Position numbers and translations under genes: made by a program
Part shown: one piece after another, positions 45,435 to 55,758 of the stretch
Layout: every line of letters begins with the position of its first letter
Position numbering within the stretch: the first letter of the stretch is position 1
DNA from: Spodoptera frugiperda
Lineage: Eukaryota > Arthropoda > Insecta > Lepidoptera > Noctuidae
DNA: 64,000 nucleotides
Direction: 5' to 3'
NCBI RefSeq assembly: GCF_023101765.2
Contig: NC_064236.1
Coordinates: 20,830,571-20,894,570 of the forward strand
Notes under the pieces: model-generated
What the model saw: the letters and a program-made list of their open reading frames with translations, nothing else
The model's database searches: none
Told to the model about the DNA's origin: nothing

Positions 45435-45664
45435 TGATATACTTTTCGTTTAAATTGGCTCTTCGTTTTCGCTCTTTTCTAGGCTGGTCTTATACTTTTC
45501 TTTTTCTTCCGCGCTCATTCTCACGATTTCATTGTGGTTGTTTGATACAGTTTAAAATGCTTGATTGATTATTATCATTTTCAGTCAGTTGTGTTTCAGA
45601 CATATCTATGCAATCTTGAACAACGTTATCAGTATTAGAAGTTGAAGCTACTACCATAAAACAT

Positions 45665-47593
45665 TTTTTTTTTTTTTTTTTGAGGGGGGAAAATCATCCA
45701 ATGACTTTTCTCGCCTTGGGCGAGGCGAGAGGGAGTGTCAGACTCTTACTGACTAAAAACCACCCCGTTCCTTCTCCTGCTTTTCGAGCCGGAGCCCCGG
45801 TAAACCCGCTAGGTAGTCCGCAGCTCCGGATCAGGCATCAGCCCTATTGGGCCCCATCTGTGGTGGTCTGATGGCTCTTTGAGGCGCGCGCGGAACGCGA
45901 CGCGCCGCACGCACGGGTCTGGTTCTGTTCGGGCGGTGAGCTACCCTTGCTCGCCGTCCGCAGGCCCGCACTTACGGTGGCCGGAGATCGTCTCGGGATC
46001 CCCTACGCCCGGAGTGTCTTTCGCGACGGCTGGGGCGTGAGGAGGTTTGTTCTCTCACGCGCCCCGCCTCCTCCTTAGCTAGCATGACTGCTTCGCAGAA
46101 GGAGGAGACGGCATCCCAGTCCCTCTCGCTCCGCACCATGGCCTGAACCAGTGCCGGGCGCGAGAGGTCGCCGTCGCCGACCACATCCCTGAGGACTTGG
46201 CGGTGCTCAGCCCACGCAGGGCACACCGCCACCGTATGTTCTACCGTGTCCTCCGGGCGGTCCTCACAGTGATGACACCCGGGCGTTTCCTCCCGCCCAA
46301 TAAGGAACAGGAACCTACCGAAACTCCCATGTCCGGTAAGCACCTGCGTTAGGCGGTAGGTGAGGACGCCGTGGCGCCTCTCTAGCCACTCCTCAAAGAG
46401 GGGACTTACCGCTGCGATGACAGCGAGCCCAGCCCTCGGTTGCGACAGTCGTTGCTGCCATTCCGCCATGAGATCGCGCCGGAGCTCGTCCCGCCACACA
46501 CTTATCTGGCGCGGCAATGGAGTTTCGCCCCGGCGACACGCGTCGGCGCGCAGACTGAAGACGCGCGCGAGCACCTTCGCCTCCAAATCCCACGGCGGTA
46601 ATCCGGCAAGGAGGTTCGCCGCCTCCCCGGAGATCGTGCGATATCCACGAATCACCCGGATGGCCATGACCCTCTGAGACGTGAGCAGCGCCCGAGCTGG
46701 CCGCCGCATCAGGTTCGGCGCCCACACAGGGGCGCCGTAGAGGGCCATGGACCGCACGATCCCCGCGTACAACCTCCGGCAGGAGGCATTTGGCCCCCCG
46801 AGGTTTGGCAGGAGCCGCTTAAGCGCAGCCCCCGTCCGCTCCAACTTAGGAGCCAAACGTCGGAAGTGTTCCACGAAGTTCCACCGACTGTCGAGGACGA
46901 GTCCTAGATACTTCATCGTCGTCTCGACGCCGATGGAAACTCCTCCCGCCGTTATTTGGGACCCACCCGGAGGTGGCGCGTTCCCGCGGCCATGAAAGCA
47001 CATGGCCTCGGACTTGTGGAGCGCCACCTCGAGTCCCAATTGCCGGATCCTGTCAACAACTGTCGCAACCGCTCTCGCCATTAAGTTGGTCGCCGCCTGG
47101 TGCGACCTCCCGTGCGCTAACACTAGCGTATCGTCGGCGTAACATATTACGCCGACGCCGTTCGGGAGGTCGGTGCGCAGCACCCAGTCGTAACCGATAT
47201 CCCACAGGAGCGGCCCCAAAACCGAACCCTGTGGAACACCGCGCGACATCTCTCGCCGTTTCCATTCGCCCTGGTGACCGGGGTATATGACATACCTGTC
47301 TGTCAGGTAGGCCTCGATTATATGACGGAGGTAGGTAGGAACCCGGTGATACCGGAGTGCCTCCAGTATGCAGCTCCAGGGTAGGGAGTTGAAGGCGTTG
47401 GCGATGTCCAAAGACACCGCTACAACGACCTGACCCCTGGACACTGCAGTCCCCGTCGTGAGGTCCCTTACGCGCATGATGGCGTCCACCGTGGAGCGCC
47501 CTCTGCGGAAGCCGAACTGGCCATCCGCGAGGTCCGGCCCAGATCCGGACAAGTGCGCGACGAGGCGGTTCGAAATTATCCTTTCGAAGACTT
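45665..47593 (-). mobile_element. R1-clade non-LTR retrotransposon, 5'-truncated, 1.93 kb
   Basis: The 16-bp duplication TACTACCATAAAACAT occurs at 45649-45664 and 47594-47609. The poly-A tail appears as a T-run at 45665-45682. The 3'UTR block (about 45683-45970) is shared with 918-1296, 5908, 54880 and 51770. The body carries the last 540 codons of ORF2. Confidence 0.93.
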
Positions 47594-47609
47594 TACTACC
47601 ATAAAACAT
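45972..47609 (-). CDS. R1-type reverse transcriptase, C-terminal 540 residues
   Basis: RT motifs are FGFRRGRSTVDAIM, VSLDIANAFNSLPW, RGVPQGSVLGPLLW, ICYADDTLVLAHG (near residue 155) and MKYLGLVLDSR. They are followed by thumb sequence and the C-terminal CCHC (CHHCEDRPEDTVEHTVAVC, near residue 440) typical of R1-like elements, ending in a basic tail. The endonuclease and the RT fingers are missing. The frame is open but its first five codons, including the ATG, come from the host duplication, so it is a truncated product if made at all. Confidence 0.88.
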   Translation of the reverse strand: MFYGSKVFERIISNRLVAHLSGSGPDLADGQFGFRRGRSTVDAIMRVRDLTTGTAVSRGQVVVAVSLDIANAFNSLPWSCILEALRYHRVPTYLRHIIEAYLTDRYVIYPGHQGEWKRREMSRGVPQGSVLGPLLWDIGYDWVLRTDLPNGVGVICYADDTLVLAHGRSHQAATNLMARAVATVVDRIRQLGLEVALHKSEAMCFHGRGNAPPPGGSQITAGGVSIGVETTMKYLGLVLDSRWNFVEHFRRLAPKLERTGAALKRLLPNLGGPNASCRRLYAGIVRSMALYGAPVWAPNLMRRPARALLTSQRVMAIRVIRGYRTISGEAANLLAGLPPWDLEAKVLARVFSLRADACRRGETPLPRQISVWRDELRRDLMAEWQQRLSQPRAGLAVIAAVSPLFEEWLERRHGVLTYRLTQVLTGHGSFGRFLFLIGREETPGCHHCEDRPEDTVEHTVAVCPAWAEHRQVLRDVVGDGDLSRPALVQAMVRSERDWDAVSSFCEAVMLAKEEAGRVREQTSSRPSRRERHSGRRGSRDDLRPP

Positions 47610-47936
47610 GGCAACTTTACCATATTTTAGAACAAAAAAATAAATATATTTTTAACCATAAGACGCATAGAAACCAAAACTTTATATTTATAATTGTAGT
47701 ATATCTAGCTCACTTCATCGTAATCGTCATTTTATACAAACACTTATTTTAGCCGTAGTAAAGAAAAAACAACAAAAGATACCATTTTTTTGGCAACTTT
47801 ACCTACGCGCCGTATTCATCGTGTATTGCATATTAAAGAGTTGTTGAGGTAAAGAGGGCATCATCTAGGACTTCTTCGTATTATAATGCAAACAATATGA
47901 GGAAATCTATAAAGATAACGGCTACACAGACAGTAG
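47610..47936. other. Spacer between R1 insertion and Harbinger derivative
   Basis: This AT-rich stretch continues the sequence that was split by the R1 insertion. It contains TGGCAACTTTACC twice (47610 and 47799). No gene seen. Confidence 0.5.
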
Positions 47937-47939
47937 GTA

Positions 47940-48651
47940 GGCCTCGGCCTCGAATTTTGCGGGCAGCGGGGCGGCGGCGGCGGCGGCGCGGGAGCGGGGC
48001 GGCGGCGGCGGCGGACCCGTTCTCGAAACTAGCGGGCAGATCGCGCGGCACTACAGCGGTGTAGTGTTGTGTTCGTGGTTGTGTTGTCGAGATATTTGTT
48101 TTTATTAGCGAACGAAATGTGTGAAAAACGGCGACAACATCTTTTTGATTCAAATTTATTCCTAACGCTCGATTTTCTGTGGGCAAAAGAAGAAGTGGAT
48201 ACCTGCTATAGGGCAAGAAAAATAAATGGCGAGCTTTATCGAAATTATGAAAAACTAAGACAAAATCCCGACAAATTCTACAACTACACCAAAATGAGTG
48301 TAGAAACTTTTGACTATATTCTTGAAACTATCAAGAGTGATTTAGAGTCTAGAATTAATTTTTCTTCTATTTTTATGGTTCACATCTTTGCTGTTCCATA
48401 TGGGTGTCCTCTCAAAGATTGCCGAAATCATTTGCTCTTGCAATGTAGGTGCACAACACTATACTACAATGCAGACGCGCAACGCGGGCGGTCACCGCTT
48501 GACTGGAGTGCACCGCTCGTTGCCCGCTCCCGCGCCGCTCCGCCGCCGCTGTGTTCGAAAACCGGTCCATTTGATTATACGCATAAGATCCTGCCGCTCC
48601 CGCGCCGCCGCCGCCGCCGCCCCGCTGCCCGCAAAATTCGAGGCCGAGGCC
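47940..48651. mobile_element. GC-rich Harbinger derivative, 712 bp
   Basis: GTA flanks both sides (47937-47939, 48652-48654). The termini GGCCTCGGCCTCGAATTTTG and their inverse continue into GCGGGCAGCGGGGCGG and (GGC)n tracts, about 100 bp each. The 3-bp site and the transposase remnant inside support PIF/Harbinger. Internally deleted, hence non-autonomous. Confidence 0.85.
48118..48360 (+). pseudogene. Harbinger nuclease N-terminal exon
   Basis: The ATG at 48118 gives MCEKRRQHLFDSNLF, then KINGELYRNYEKLRQNPDKF and YNYTKMSVETFDYILETI, the N-terminal helical region of Harbinger nucleases. After about 48360 the sequence no longer fits and the catalytic exon is absent, replaced by a join to the right end. 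Confidence 0.72.
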
Positions 48652-48886
48652 GTAAAGTTGCCACGGGTTTCATGTTAATTTACATACAAATAATTTGTTA
48701 CGATTGGGATTGTCAAAAAAGGAGATATTTTTATGACATGTATATTTAAAAAAAAATAAACCTTAAACCTAAAGTAAAAAAAAAAACGCACAAATTTTTA
48801 ACATATATATTGTTCCCTTTCAACTAAATTAAGATCTAAAATTTTAAGTATTTATGTTTAAAATTGTAAATAAATAAATTAAAAAA

Positions 48887-49566
48887 AGTAAAAAACCCGA
48901 CTGCATAAAAAAACACTTTAAATAAAAACTGAAAAGTAAATAAACAAGCTTAGTCTAAAAGTGTAGATAGCAATGCTATTACCACAAAATTAAATAATTT
49001 CATAAACAATACACAAAAAATAATAATGTTATGCGAAACATAATTGAGTGCAACAGTCGGGACCCATATTGAATGATTTTAATCTAGTTTATTTAATGGG
49101 TCCCGACTGTTACACTCAATTATGTTTCGCATAAGATTATTATTTTTTGTGTAAATGTAAAAAAATACTATGTGCAATTAGGTTCTTTATTATCCAAACT
49201 AAATACTCGTATAGTATTTAGTTTGGATAATAAAGAACCTAATTGCACATAGTATTTTTTTTTCTATATGTCAGTGATATACCATTTTGGAATCCTCATG
49301 ATGAGCTCTTTAATTTGATACCCATATTGTAGCAAATAAAAAAAATTTTTTTTTTACTTCTATCTAGGGCGCCTCACGGCCGCCATGTTGGTATTTGTTT
49401 TACGTCACATATCTAAGAACACTTGGGTAATTAAGACGAATCCAACGATGCCCTGATTGTCGAAATCCATCAAGCCGTCTCGAAGAAATGAGGTAATAAA
49501 GAATATTAGGCTCATACATACAAGATACGCGCGAAAAACATAACCCTTCCTTGGCAGTCGGGTAAA
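48887..49566. repeat. Repeat bounded by ACCCGACTGC / GCAGTCGGGT with palindromic centre
   Basis: AAAAACCCGACTGC at about 48889 and GGCAGTCGGGTAAAA at about 49552 are inverse. Inside, a 56-bp inverted pair (49011-49066 / 49097-49152, two mismatches) centres on AGTCGGGACCCA, and a perfect 49-bp palindrome follows. The same AGTCGGGACCCA centre occurs at 20994 and 22511. The element class is not assigned. Confidence 0.6.
49159..49261. repeat. Perfect 49-bp inverted repeat
   Basis: The arms 49159-49207 and 49213-49261 are exactly complementary with a 5-base loop CGTAT. They begin with an A-run and contain GTGCAATTAGGTTC. Confidence 0.93.
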
Positions 49567-51055
49567 AAAGGCTACAAAATAAAGTTTCATCTTTTGACTT
49601 TTTAATTTTTTGACTTCACTATCTCCATAGCTAATTTTAACATCACTTCCGTATAATTTTTACATCGTCTAGCTCCGAGTTTTCTGCGGTTTTGTTTCAT
49701 GGGAGCCATTTTGGCTTTAAAACAAAAGGTATTATTAAATACATTATAACTTATCATCCAGGATATTCACTATTATGCTGTGAAATTTAGGTATTCGAAA
49801 ATGGTTACATACACAACCCTAACTGTAAGTAAAGTTGCCACAAAGCAGTCAGTGGCAACTTTATCTAACCTGTGTCAACATTATCGAAGCGATTATTTAT
49901 CAATAAATTAAGAAAAAGCAATTGCTGAAATTACAACAGTAATCCCAACTATAATATACATACAAGATCAAAATTTCACTCACCTGTGACAAATAATTAA
50001 GGCTCTGTAAGCACAATTTAGCAACAACTAACTTTTAGCACATTTTCACGTACTACACTGTGACGGCCATTACTGGCATAATAGCTGTCTTGCGTCTATG
50101 CAAAATATAGGTTTTTTTTTAGTAGGTAAATATTTCCTTATAATGTCTAAAAAATACTACTATTACAAAACAGAATTAGATTGGGTAGATTTTTAGATAA
50201 ATGAGTTTATACCGAATACCTATTGTTAATTACCGAAGTAATTGTTGACCTAATATAGCTACTAATAGGGTTGAAATTAAACCACTATTTAGTGCTTGAA
50301 CTGCTGGTTCGTATATTTGAACTATTTTATCTCAACATGACCACACGACCTCATTGGAATGATCTATTTGGTCGCAACACGACGTCACGACTTTATATTT
50401 GAACTATTTGGTCGCAAGACGACATTACGACTATACGACGACTATGCATATAAAAAATTGCCCTCTTATGTAAATCCTTGACATACAATAACATACCGCC
50501 CACCAAGGACATTATTGACGGAATGTCCTTTACATGAATGAACTTAAAATTATGTAAAAGTAAAATTAACATCCTTTACAAAAAAGGTCATTGGGCGGAA
50601 TCCGACCCGGTCGCGGACACGAATGAAAATGGTATCAAATGAAAGAGTATACATTCACCTATCCTTACATACCATTATAATTTTATTAATCCATGGGAGA
50701 ACAAAGTTAGAACAAAAAATATATTTACTATTAAATATTAGTGATCGTTCTGTTAAATGGCTACTAAAGTGAATAAATATCAAGATCCATTATATGTTTT
50801 AAACCAAAAAATATGTATGATTCAATCTTAATATTTTATCTTTAAATATTTTAAATATAAGGTTACCAAATCTGTTAAAAACCCTTTTATAATAATAATA
50901 ATTACGATAGATTTGAAAATGGATGACTGACACGTAAAATCACTATGGTAACCATCCTGAAGGCGAAAATAATAGCGGCTTTTTAGAAATTATTCTTTCA
51001 ATAATTCATCTATTTAAGTGTATTTATATAATATAAATATCTAAGTTTATTTGAA
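49567..51055. other. Spacer upstream of the SWIM-DDE gene
   Basis: No ORF of interest. An imperfect tandem of ATTTGAACTATTT and TTTGGTCGCAA-ACGAC words lies at 50310-50430. One copy of the unit GAACTTAAAATTATGTAAAA lies at 50539-50558; that unit is repeated after the gene at 54421. A promoter for the downstream gene is presumably within the last few hundred bases. Confidence 0.45.
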
Positions 51056-53737
51056 ATGGATAGACAAAATAATTGTGAAGTGTGTGCCAGATCTGTGTTA
51101 CGACGCAGAAAACACATACTCACAGAAATCTTTTTAGAAAGATATCGGAGTCACGCAGAGTTATTATTACAAGAACTAATACCACGCGAGGTAAGTTCTG
51201 TATTTACATGCTTTATCGGCTTTATCACTGGGCCGGACCTCGCGAAAGGCCAATTCGGCTTCCACAGAGGGCGCTCCACGATAGACACGATCATGTGCGT
51301 AAAGGACTTCACGACGGGGAATACAGTGTCTGTCGTGGCGGTATCTCTGGACATTCAAATCTCTAACCTGGAAGGCATATTGAAGGCACTCCGGTACCAC
51401 CGGGTGCCTACCTACCTTCGTCGTGTTATGTTATCGAGCCCTACCTGACGGACAGGTATGTTACGTACCCCGGTCACCAGGGCGAGTGGAACCGGCGAGA
51501 GGTGTCGCGCGGTGTTCCACAGGGTTCGGTTTTAGGGCCGCTCCTGTGGAACATCGGTTACTACTGGGTGTTGCGCACCGACTTCCCGGACGGCGTCAGC
51601 GTAATCTATTACGCCGACAATAAGCTGGTGCTAGCGCACGGGATGTCCTACCAAGCGGTAGCCAACATAATAACGAGAGCGGTTGCGACAGTTGTTGCAA
51701 GAATCCGGCAAGTAAGTGTCTGACACTCCCTCCTCTACTCTCACACACACACTCCAGTAAGAGTCTGTTATTGTGAGTCAACCATAAAAGATAGACATAA
51801 TGCTGTCATGGAATATTTTTTATAAATGTTAAGGAGAATATTTCCAATTATTTCAGATACCTTTTGATGGTACAAAATCAATTTGTCATCCTTGCTGGCA
51901 AAGATTTGATCGCGCTGTGCACAATCAGCATGCCCCAAATATTCAAGATCATCAAGAAATGCCAGTCGAGGGTCAAGGTGCAATTACTATTCCTGGCTAT
52001 TTACGTGCATCAAATACTGCACGACGCTGCATATTTCAAAACTGCAGAAATACTGTAACCCGAAGTGTACCTTTATATGCCAGATTTTATTTACTACATA
52101 ATCACAATTTATATATACCCGAACTAGCACGGGCTTGTCAGCCACATATAATGACAAATGACTGGGACATACTTGCAAATGGTCAGATAATACACGAAAA
52201 CTTTAATAGTGCACACTTGCTAGACCTAATAAATCTGTACAAATGGGGATATGACCGTCGAAACCAAATGAATTTCGAAAATATTGATGAATTTGGTGAT
52301 GACGAGCTGCATTTTTGGACATCTTTAACTAAAATTCAATTTAATTCCATTTTACAACGAACTCCTTCTCTTGGTACAAGATCTGATTGCCCTGCCACCG
52401 TCTTAGGGATTTATTTGGTAAAAATAAGAACTGGCGAATCCGACGAACGCCTGGCATCTAAATTCAACATGTCTAGAAGAACATTTGAAAGGAAATTGCA
52501 AATAGCTAGACAATGCTTAAGTGAAGATTTTATGCCGTTATATTTAGGCTTGGACCATTTAACTAGAGCTGATGTAATTACTAGAAACCTTTCGATTCCA
52601 AGTCATATTTTTGGTGGTAATCAAAATGAAAAAGGAATTTTCGTCATGGATGGCACGTATTTATATGTGCAAAAAAGTTCGAATTTTTTATTTCAGAGAA
52701 AAACTTATAGTTTACATAAATTCAAAAACTTAGTTAAGCCTTTTCTGGTGGTTTGCACTGATGGCTATATAATAGACGTTGTGGGGCCATATCCAGCGAC
52801 AACATCAGATGCCTCAATCCTGCGTCATCTGTTAGAAAGTGAAGAATCCCCGTGGCATTGGTTTTTAAGACCTGGTGATATTTTTATTTTAGATCGCGGA
52901 TTTCGTGATTCTATTTCCATAAGTGAAGAATGTGGGTATGTACCACATATGCCACCATCTAGAGGAAGGGGAGAACAATTGACGACGCCAGATGCCAACA
53001 AGTCAAGATTGATTACTATGTGTCGATGGGTAATCGAGGCCATAAATGGCCGTTTCAAGAAAGATTATAAAATATTTCGACACACGTACTTCAATGTAGC
53101 TATGCGAAATATGATGACGGACTTTAAAATAACTGCTGCTATCATCAACGCTATCAGACGTCCTTTTGAAGATAGTGCATATGTCGATCAGTTCATTAGC
53201 ATTATAAATGATAGAATGGGTAGAGAAAACGAACTGGCGCAATTCGTTATAGAAAATAACATGAATAGACAAAGAGTTGCTTTCCTCCCATTAGATGGAA
53301 ACAATCCAGATTATAGAGACTTCCCACAAATGACTTTGGAAGATCTTACATTATTCACCTTGGGCAGCTATCATTTAAGACTGGCTAGGTCTTACTGTAA
53401 TGAGCACATGAGACCAAATGGTGTCTATTTAATAGAGCTCTATCGGCAACGAGAGCTCTTAAACAATAAAATATTATTAAGAGGAAGAATTCAGTCGCGA
53501 CATGTCAGAGCGCGACAGTATTATACCTATATTTTAATTAACCCAACAATACAAGGAAGACAAAGTGTTGAAGATTATTACTGTTCCTGTATACACGGCC
53601 GCCGTACCGTCGGGAGCTGCGCGCATATTGCCAGCATCGTTTATTTTTTATCCTGGGCTAGGCACCAAGAACAAATTGAAGCCCCTGCGGTATTTTTAGA
53701 TGAAATTATTGCAATTGATATTGATCATGCCGAATAA
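51056..53737 (+). CDS. DDE_Tnp_4-type transposase with C-terminal SWIM zinc finger (two exons)
   Basis: Exon 1 is 51056-51190 (MDRQNNCEVCARSVLRRR) and exon 2 is 51857-53737, joined phase 0 by GTAAGT and TTTCAG; total 671 residues, no stops. Cysteine pairs CEVC (residue 7) and CHPCW (about 57) would make an N-terminal zinc module across the splice, then CIFQNC..H. The DDE core shows VMDGTYLYVQKS (Asp near 308), FILDRGFRD (Asp near 390) and WVIEAINGRFK (Glu near 437). A SWIM motif CSC-x8-CAH lies near residues 620-640. It belongs near the IS5/PIF/ISL2EU-type nucleases; TIRs were not found. Intact frame and splice sites suggest recent activity or use by the host. Confidence 0.82.
51225..51775 (+). 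mobile_element. R1-clade fragment inside the intron of the SWIM-DDE gene
   Basis: RT pieces GQFGFHRGRSTIDTIM, SRGVPQGSVLGPLLW and YYADNKLVLAHG (the catalytic YADD is YADN here) are read in changing frames, with a deletion before LEGILKALRYHRVPTYLRR. It ends in 3'UTR-like TGTCTGACACTCCCTC and AGTAAGAGTCTG (51718-51770). It makes up most of the 666-bp intron and is inactive. Confidence 0.78.
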
Positions 53738-54420
53738 GTTATTTGTAATATGTGTGTCACAATGGAGGGTAGAAATGGAACACTAGCGTCCCCCCTCGGC
53801 GCTCGACGAAGTCAAGGATTCATCGGCTGAGCGGCGTGTTGATCACTTCTCGTGCAGCAGCCGACCAGTGCGGTCGAATATTGAACCGTCGTGTGTTTCA
53901 ACTGTATACCTAGTCTGTAACCTGTTAGTTTGATATTTTAACAGTTTATTATCTTTCAAGTACTTTGTAACCATGTTTGCACTTTGTAAGTGACTGAGAC
54001 ATCTGAGTTTGTTTCAGCATTTCTTCTCAGGGTAATCGGTAGAAAATGCCGGCCCCAGCAGTAGCTTAATAAAAGTAACAGTGCAATGTACAGAAATGAA
54101 CAATAATATCATATCGAAGACTTTCAGGTTTTGACTTTGACTTTGACTTTGATTTTGACTTTGATTTTGACTTTGACTATTACTGCTAACCCACCCACAT
54201 GTATTCCTGACATCAGAAGAGATCTCTTTTCACCGAAAATCGAAAGTGAGATATCTACTATCCCCGACATGTATAAGTAATTTTTCCTCTAAACTCCCAC
54301 ATCCCACAAGAAAGCGACCCTTACCATGATAAACTAGGCACATTTTATTCATATATCCACACAATTTCATTTCTGTCCGCTGTGTGTATTTTCCCCATAC
54401 TATTTGCCCATTTACCTTTA
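53738..54420. other. 3' flank of the SWIM-DDE gene with TTTGAC tract
   Basis: No gene. A (TTTGAC/TTTGAT)n run occupies 54126-54178, the tail type of moth interspersed repeats. Confidence 0.5.
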
Positions 54421-54705
54421 ACTTATAAAATTATGAAAGTAAAATTGACATCCTTTTCAAGAATTGAACTTAAAATTATATAAAAGTAAAATTGACATTC
54501 TTTTAAGGATTGAACTTAAAACTTAACTTAAAACTATGTAAAATTAAAATTGACATCCTTTTAAGGATTGAACTTAAAGTTATGTAAATAAAAATTAACA
54601 TCCTTTTCAAGAATAGAACTTATAAAATTATATTATAAAAGTAAAATTAACATTCTTAAAAGGATTGAACTTAAAATTAAATAAAATTAAAATTGACACT
54701 TGTAA
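54421..54705 (+). repeat. AT-rich tandem array, about 55-60 bp unit, five to six copies
   Basis: The unit is roughly GAACTTAAAATTATGTAAAA followed by GTAAAATTGACATCCTTTTA. Copies vary in length. A single copy lies before the gene at 50539. Confidence 0.82.
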
Positions 54706-54878
54706 CTACAAAACTGACAAACTGTAATAAGTTGATCTCAATCAATCGGTTACTGGTAGAATGCACAGCTTGGAAGTCGTTTGATTGTGAATGATTTTGT
54801 TCTTAAAGTGCTTTTCTATAATTCTACCTAATAACCAACGACTTGTGGCAAATGTTATGGTAATGTATAGGTGGAAAC
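54706..54878. other. Short spacer
   Basis: No gene or repeat recognised between the tandem array and the R1 tail. Confidence 0.4.
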
Positions 54879-55302
54879 CTACTTTTTTTTTTTTTTTTTT
54901 TTTCAGGGGGGAATATCATCCAATGACTTCTCTCGCCAGGGCAAAGCGAGAGGGAGTGTCAGACTCTTACTGACTAAAAACCACCCCGTTCCTACTCCTG
55001 CTTGTCGAGCCGGAGCCCCGGTAAACCCGCTAGGTAGTCCGCAGCTCCGGATTAAGCATCAGCCCTACTGGGCCCCATCTGTGGTGGTCTGATGGCTCTT
55101 TGAGGCGCGCGCGGAACGCAACGCGCCGCACGCACGGGTCTGGTTCTGGTCGGGCGGCGAGCTACCCTTGCTCGCCGTCCGCAGACCCGCACTTACGGTG
55201 GCCGGAGATCGTCACGCGATCCCCGACGCCCGGAGTGTCTTTCGCGTCGGCTGGGGCGTGAGGAAGGTCGTTCCCTCACGCGTCCCGCCTCCTCCTTAGC
55301 TT
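54879..55302 (-). mobile_element. R1-clade 3'UTR fragment
   Basis: A T-run (54881-54902) is followed by the same 3'UTR block as 45683-46080 with about 95% identity by eye, stopping at CCTCCTCCTTAGCT. Only the last codons and 3'UTR remain. The target duplication was not resolved. Confidence 0.82.
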
Positions 55303-55481
55303 GCTTGTTGTTTAATGTAGAATATATGATAAATTGTTCTTTTTTTTAGATCTTTTCTACGCAGAGGCAGCCGAGGTTAAAGCGTCGACGTCCGTAGGGG
55401 CTAGTATTCCCGGTAAGATAATTAATTATTTGAGACTGACTTCTTTCATTTGTTATTTGAGATAGACTACATCATAATATA

Positions 55482-55736
55482 TGTAATGAAAACTATATTT
55501 TTCATTAATTAGAGTTTTTAAGTGTTTTTAGTTATTACCTACGTTTAAGTTTACTCTTTGGTGGAGAGGAGTTTAAGTTTATTATGGACGTCATGAAAAA
55601 AGTAACTGTCATTGTGTATAAAATGAATATCGATTTAATTATAAAAACGACACAATAATAAACATTAAATGTTGTTTCTTAACAACAAAGAAACTCAATT
55701 GTGTTTTGTGTCGCAAACCTGGGAAAATACCTTATA
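55482..55736 (+). repeat. Gypsy 5' LTR
   Basis: Identical by eye to 59997-60251; contains AATAATAAACATTAAA, a likely poly-A signal region. Confidence 0.9.
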
Positions 55737-55758
55737 AAACAACATTTATTGTAACAAG

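Larger units (their letters stand above)
42560..47939. mobile_element. PIF/Harbinger element with interdigitated gene pair (right end not found)
   Basis: The left terminus GGCAGTTGTCCCACCGGCAA follows TAA at 42557-42559, a Harbinger-type site. The next 180 bases are rich in CGAGTAACGAG/ACTCGCT words. It encodes both expected proteins, a MADF-BESS protein (+) and a nuclease (-). I could not find the complementary right terminus before 47940, so the right boundary is unsupported. An R1 insertion (45665-47593) lies 5' of the nuclease gene. Confidence 0.65.

Noticed and set aside
46360..47290. Plus-strand and alternate-frame ORFs within the GC-rich R1 element
   Set aside because: They are shadows of the minus-strand RT frame, caused by high GC content.
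48388..48749. Arg/Pro-rich ORFs at the GC-rich Harbinger end
   Set aside because: They translate GGC/CCG terminal repeats and cross the element boundary.
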